From Paeniglutamicibacter sulfureus (GTDB taxonomy: Bacteria; Actinomycetota; Actinomycetes; Actinomycetales; Micrococcaceae): DNA of 64,000 bases. The notes beneath the pieces were generated by a model. It saw nothing but the letters and a program-made list of their open reading frames with translations, was not told the DNA's origin and did not search any database. The position numbers and the translations under genes were made by a program. Each line of letters opens with the position of its first letter. The stretch's first letter is position 1. Shown piece by piece: positions 63,369 through 64,000 of this stretch. The stretch lies in contig NZ_JAULBL010000002.1 of the NCBI RefSeq assembly GCF_030512175.1, positions 1,920,149-1,984,148 of the forward strand. The letters are read 5' to 3'.

Positions 63369-64000
63369 CTATGCACCATGGGGTGCCGGAAGCACCCACA
63401 GCATGGTCGCGTCGATGTTGCTGAGCTCCGGGTGGGGCAACACGATGGTGCTGCCGGGGGAGATGCCCAAATCGGTGCACCGACGCAGCAGCTCCGGATC
63501 TTCGTCGCTGATTCGGCACAGGATCGCCAGGGTCGGGGATCCGTTCGCCTCGAAGCGGTCGAGCCGGATGGCCGGCGGCATCTCCAGGGTGCCGTCGGGG
63601 CCGGGGATCGGGTCGCCGTGCGGATCCGCTGCCGGGTGCCCCAGCCGCGCGGCCAGGGCCTCGATGAAGCGGGTGGAAACGGTGTGCTCGAGCAGTTCGG
63701 CCTCCTCATGCACCTCGTCCCAGCCGTAGTCGAGCTCATCGAGCAGGAACGTCTCAATCAGGCGGTGCCGGCGCACCACGCTCAACGCAGCCAGGCGGCC
63801 CGAATCGGTGAACGTGATGGCCCCGTAGCGCGGGTGGACCATCAGGCCCTTGCCGGCGAGCTTGGACACCATCGCGGTGGCCGAAGCCGGGGCAACTCCT
63901 AGCTGTGCGGCAATGGTGCCGGTGGTGACCGGGTCGTCTTCCCACTCGGTCAGCGAATAGAGCGCCTTGAGGTAGTTTTCCTCGCTGGAGGTCAGGCGTG
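63369..64000 (-). CDS. mntR: MntR/DtxR family metal-dependent regulator, 5' end outside the window
   Basis: About 210 residues visible; the start lies beyond 64000. The HTH is TGTIAAQLGVAPASATAMVS, followed by the dimer/metal domain VRRHRLIETFLLDELDYGWD and EVHEEAELLEHTVS, then GHPAADPHGDPIPGPDG and an SH3-like (FeoA) domain at the end (GSPTLAILCRISDEDPELLRR). The residue in the DtxR Cys102 position is Glu (HEEAE), as in MntR, so it should sense Mn2+. The sequence is very close to M. tuberculosis MntR (Rv2788) as I recall it. The N-terminal metal ligand (Met10 in DtxR, Asp8 in MntR) aligns with Asn in EENYLKALY. Confidence 0.88.
   Translation of the reverse strand, partial: RLTSSEENYLKALYSLTEWEDDPVTTGTIAAQLGVAPASATAMVSKLAGKGLMVHPRYGAITFTDSGRLAALSVVRRHRLIETFLLDELDYGWDEVHEEAELLEHTVSTRFIEALAARLGHPAADPHGDPIPGPDGTLEMPPAIRLDRFEANGSPTLAILCRISDEDPELLRRCTDLGISPGSTIVLPHPELSNIDATMLWVLPAPHGA

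Overview
The window is high-GC chromosomal DNA from an actinobacterium, most likely a member of the Micrococcaceae (Arthrobacter and relatives). This rests on the gene families present (MoeZ, DUF3107, AdnAB, UvrD2, DUF2342, UPF0182, DUF6318, HNH/DUF222), the actinobacterial heme pathway through coproporphyrin, frequent GTG/TTG starts, and close matches in gene content to the Mycobacterium tuberculosis Rv3193c-Rv3211 neighbourhood as I remember it. No species-level call is possible by reading alone.

Layout. 1-6.5 kb: start of an MgtE-type gene, a general stress membrane protein, an aminopeptidase P, a PHP phosphoesterase, and an SSS symporter followed by an unannotated-size 43-residue membrane peptide. 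6.7-8.3 kb: an accessory pair, a secreted PKD-like protein and a DUF6318 lipoprotein. 8.7-17 kb: a conserved actinobacterial block with an orphan DNA methyltransferase, the DEAD-box helicase RhlE, an RNB exoribonuclease, a ferritin-like protein, a pterin dehydratase-VOC fusion, DUF3107, TetR and MoeZ. 17-28 kb: a complete heme gene set, hemA on the minus strand and hemE-hemY-hemQ-hemH-hemC-hemD-hemB-hemL on the plus strand. Together they take glutamyl-tRNA to protoheme by the coproporphyrin-dependent route. Four direct repeats sit in the hemA/hemE divergent region.

28-36 kb is more variable: an amino-acid permease and a GNAT acetyltransferase that are both frameshifted, an HNH/DUF222 endonuclease, and the metNIQ methionine importer. 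36-53 kb holds DNA repair and conserved genes: a DEDDh exonuclease, an alkyltransferase-like protein, the AdnA/AdnB helicase-nuclease, then an IS1380-type insertion sequence, a lipoprotein, a phosphotransferase-like protein, NudC, UvrD2, a ThiF-like protein and a YgjP-type metallopeptidase. 53-59.5 kb: DUF2342 metallopeptidase, a PDZ/S16 protease and a large UPF0182 membrane protein. 59.6-64 kb: two identical initiator tRNAs, a repeat-rich protein ending in a YrdB (DUF2568) membrane domain, two CrcB fluoride-channel subunits, and an MntR-like regulator cut by the window end.

The most interesting points are: complementary loss of the two Phe-box phenylalanines in the paired CrcB subunits; a heme-regulatory-like CP motif in the HemA tail; four iterons between hemA and hemE; a hairpin that would bury the transposase ribosome binding site; AdnA with a changed Walker B and a missing Fe-S cysteine; and two adjacent frameshifted genes. 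I found no CRISPR array, phage or obviously new multi-gene defence system.
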